From NCBI GenBank assembly GCA_000181795.3, contig CM012953.1, forward strand, positions 12,599,827-12,663,826: a stretch of DNA of 64,000 bases. The letters run 5' to 3'. Below, one piece after another: positions 61,519 to 64,000 of the stretch. Source of the DNA: Trichinella spiralis (Eukaryota > Nematoda > Enoplea > Trichinellida > Trichinellidae). The notes under the pieces were generated by a model that worked only from the letters and a program-made list of their open reading frames with translations, was not told the DNA's origin and searched no databases. Positions within the stretch are counted from its first letter, which is position 1, and each line of letters starts with the position of its first letter. The position numbers and the translations under genes are program-made.

Positions 61519-63109
61519 TTATGCATCACCGGATGGTTCCACCAGGCGGAGTGATCTATCCGATCGGGTTCCTGTTCCTTGTTTGGTTTGCACCGTTGCC
61601 GATCTGACTACACCGTCTTCACTCGGGTGGATCTCAATGATCCTTCCGATGGGCTATTTGACCCATGCAGTACCGGGTTCGTGCATTAGCACAATATCAC
61701 TCACTCTGGGCTCTTGTTGAGTTTTGCGCCATCTTCCACGTGTGGTCAGGGTGGTGACATACTCTTGCTTCCATCTTTTCCATAGCTGGGCAATCAGGCG
61801 TTGCTGATACCGCCATCTCCGTATCAAGTGGTTCACTCCACTTGTGATGTCATCACGCCGGTAGATCCTGGTTCTCAAATTCGGTAGTCGTGAAAGCTCA
61901 TGGCCGATTAAGAAATGGGCCGGAGTTAATGCTGCTTCACCGGAGATGTCATCACCCATGAACACCAGCGGTCTATCGTTGATGCGCGCCTCGATTTCAC
62001 ACAAGACAGTGTGGAGCTCGTCATATTTGAGGAGGGCTCCTCGAATTGTCTTTCGCAGCGCATTCTTGATAGATCGGATGAGTCTTTCCCAATAACCACC
62101 GCACCAAGGGACTCTTGGTGTGATGAATTTCCACCGGATCCGTTCCTCGTTGAGCTTGCGTTGCAGTTTTTCCCCGTCGGAATTTCTGAACAGGCACTGG
62201 ATGAATATGTCTGCCAGTTTGAAAGACCGGAAGTTATCGGATTGTATCACTCGGGGTCGGCCTCTGCGGGAGATAAATCTCCGAAGACCTTGTAAGAAAC
62301 TGTCTGTTGTCTGCTCTCTCAGGAGCTCTAGACGTACCGCTCTGGTCGTCATGCACGTAAATATGCAGACGTAGGCCTTGTTCACTCGAGTATCGCGCCC
62401 CTACACGTCTGGGCAGACAAACAGTGGACCTCCAAAGGCCACACCGGTATGGCTGAATGATGGTGATTCTGTCACTCGGTGGGCCGGCAAGTCACCCATT
62501 CGGAGTTGCATCGACTCTGCGACATACCGGGCATGAACGGATCACCTTCTTCGCCGCGTTTCTGGCTCTGACGAACCAAAATCTTGTTCTGATGGCTACC
62601 AGGGTCTGATTGACGCCAGCATGCATCTGCCTGACGTGGTGGTCCTTGATTAGCAGCTCTGTCACCGGGTGATTGTGTGGGAGGATGATTGGATGTTTGG
62701 ACTCTGGAGGCAGAGTGGATCGCCTCAGACGTCCGCCCATCCTCAGCAAACCATCTTGATCTGAACACGGTTCAAACTCCCTCATTTGTTCAACAGAGTA
62801 GGGCTTGATGTCGAACTCCTTCACCTGGACCTCTCTGAGCCATCGTGCTTCTGCGTCTGATAGTTCCTGGGTAATTGAGTCTGCGGGTGGTTTGAAGGTG
62901 AGGATATCCTCATCCTTCATCCAATAGACCCCGATAGTTTTTCCGATTTCCCTTTCACCGTTTCTCTCGAAAGTGTAGCTAGCAATTCTGTATGGTTGCT
63001 GGTCCATTTCTGAAGGTGGAAGCCACCTTTCCTAAGGAACATCGGTACTCTGCGGACAGGTCTCTCACCTCAGCTTCCTTATTGCAACTTATTACCAGAT
63101 CGTCTACAT
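61519..63109 (-). pseudogene. BEL/Pao retrotransposon pol remnant, internally deleted
   Basis: Minus-strand pol in pieces. From 63109 downward: the end of reverse transcriptase with VDDLVISCNKEAEVR, a frame change, then the GGFHLQKWTSN segment and EDILTF. It jumps directly to the pre-integrase region (SDAEARWLREVQ) with a zinc-binding HHCC segment (HAGVNQT, CPVCRR); the RNase H domain is absent. After a frame change and a TAG (62401-62403) the integrase core follows (IQSDNFRSF, WERLIRSIKNALRK, LTPAHFLIG). The first catalytic Asp position reads Ala (HTGVAFGGP). Another TAG at 61654-61656 precedes the last segment (PIGRIIEIHP), which ends at 61519. Multiple lesions: certainly inactive. Confidence 0.85.
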
Positions 63110-63240
63110 CAGTGATTCCCAAAGTGGTTGATATAGCCCCCTTGTGGGCGGTTGAAGGCTGGAAGGGGGCGATGGGAAGTAAGGGGGCACTTGGGGGGGC
63201 GTTGGAAAATAATGGAGCACATTGGAGGGGGGCACTTGAA
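63110..63240. mobile_element. end of a hAT-like DNA transposon
   Basis: The sequence switches at 63110 from pol coding sequence to cagtgattcccaaagtgg, the kind of CAGTGxTTCCCAA end found in many hAT elements. It continues with G-rich and C-rich blocks (gccccc..., ggggggcg) that can pair. The other end was not found in the remaining about 0.9 kb, so the insertion either extends past the window or is truncated. Confidence 0.5.
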
Positions 63241-64000
63241 TACTGTGTTTTATGTTTTGTGTTTATCTTGAACGTTTGTTCTTCTTCGGTTCCACTGTTC
63301 ACTTATTGGTCGTTGACCACGCTATTTTATTGGATCGTGAAATCTTTGTCGTATTGGTTTTCCTTGTCTGATTGCTCATTGATTCAAATCTTTCCCTTGT
63401 GATTAGCTGTAATATTTTTTCATTTCATTCGTTCAAATATTCTATTTTAGACTACGTAACTTTAATAGTAGTGACGTAACATAAAAAATGGAAATATTAT
63501 TCCAAAATTTTATTGTCTGTTTGAAGTTTCGTCATTCATTGAAATTTTGTTTATTTAAATATATTATTTGTGGTGAAGTTTATACTTTTTCATGATCAGC
63601 ATTCCCGAAAATAATTTTTATCATTATTCTATATTTTACTGTACCAAAGTGACGTTATATCAAATGCGATAGTAGTAATTCAGAAAAAAACAATACAAAA
63701 AATAAGTTAAATAGTGATTTTTATTTTTCACTAGCCAACAGCAGCAACAATAGTAAAGAACAGCCAACAACAACAATAATAAACAACATATCAGTGGACG
63801 ACATTAACAAAGTGGTATCAGGGTGATTTCAAAATTGCAAATTATTGCTTGTGGATAAAGATTGACCCTAAGGACGGCCGCTTTGTTTATTAAAGCTTGA
63901 AAAATAAACTCTTTTTTCCCGATATCTTTACCGTACATAGCAACAGACTGCTGGCACCAGCTTACTCCGCCACATGGCATGGATGATAAAAAGCTTATTG
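63241..64000. other. AT-rich end of the window, repeat-derived
   Basis: No gene seen. It may be the inside of the hAT-like insertion. At 63813 a tggtatcaggg word resembles a primer-binding site for initiator tRNA-Met, preceded by ...ttaaca, so an LTR-type element could start here. Weak evidence only. Confidence 0.35.

Noticed and set aside
1-64000. CRISPR array, bacterial operon, tRNA or rRNA genes
   Set aside because: No regularly spaced repeats, Shine-Dalgarno-led gene strings or structured RNA genes were found; gene structure is eukaryotic throughout.

Overview
This is a window of an AT-rich eukaryotic (metazoan) nuclear genome. Most genes are split by small introns of about 45-110 bp with GT..AG borders and short T-rich acceptors (TTTCAG, TTTTAG, ATTTAG). 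Compact multi-exon genes alternate with long AT-rich gaps. Gene content (NKCC-type transporter, bestrophin, GH20 hexosaminidase, epsin, EFR3, MGRN1-type RING ligase, a cystine-knot ligand) and architecture suggest a small-intron invertebrate, most likely a nematode-like ecdysozoan. The species cannot be named from the sequence. All exon models below were built by hand. Every complete multi-exon model keeps its reading frame across all junctions, but none has transcript support.

Layout, left to right: the 5' part of an SLC12 Na-K-Cl cotransporter (minus strand, running off the left edge); a gene-poor AT-rich block of nearly 10 kb; a GC-rich single-exon F-box/LRR gene (+); a secreted Pro/Met-rich protein (-); another gene-poor block; an intronless lysosomal beta-hexosaminidase (+); a decayed piggyBac element with recognisable terminal repeats lying beside a remnant of a second piggyBac lineage; eIF3b (+, 16 exons) converging on NUDT9 (-, 6 exons); a secreted, heavily N-glycosylated protein ending in a cystine-knot-like domain (+, 6 exons); MGRN1/RNF157 (-, 12 exons); a BEL/Pao-like gag remnant with a 46-bp inverted repeat and an unidentified open frame; bestrophin (-); a gap; epsin (+, 9 exons); EFR3 (+, 4 exons); a pogo-like transposon end and a broken zinc-finger gene; a mitochondrial dicarboxylate carrier (+, 7 exons) converging on PAICS (-, 9 exons, one GC-AG intron); and a degraded minus-strand BEL/Pao retrotransposon with its 3' LTR and polypurine tract, interrupted in the reverse-transcriptase active-site codons by a hAT-like element.

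The intact genes are mostly housekeeping or membrane-trafficking genes: translation initiation, purine synthesis, ADP-ribose hydrolysis, mitochondrial transport, clathrin endocytosis, plasma-membrane PI4K scaffolding and ion transport. They are not an operon or a pathway cluster. The least conventional intact gene is the cystine-knot protein at 30936-33397. The other unusual material is the layered transposon debris at 21.4-24.2 kb, 37.4-38.7 kb, 54.6-55.5 kb and 61.2-63.3 kb.
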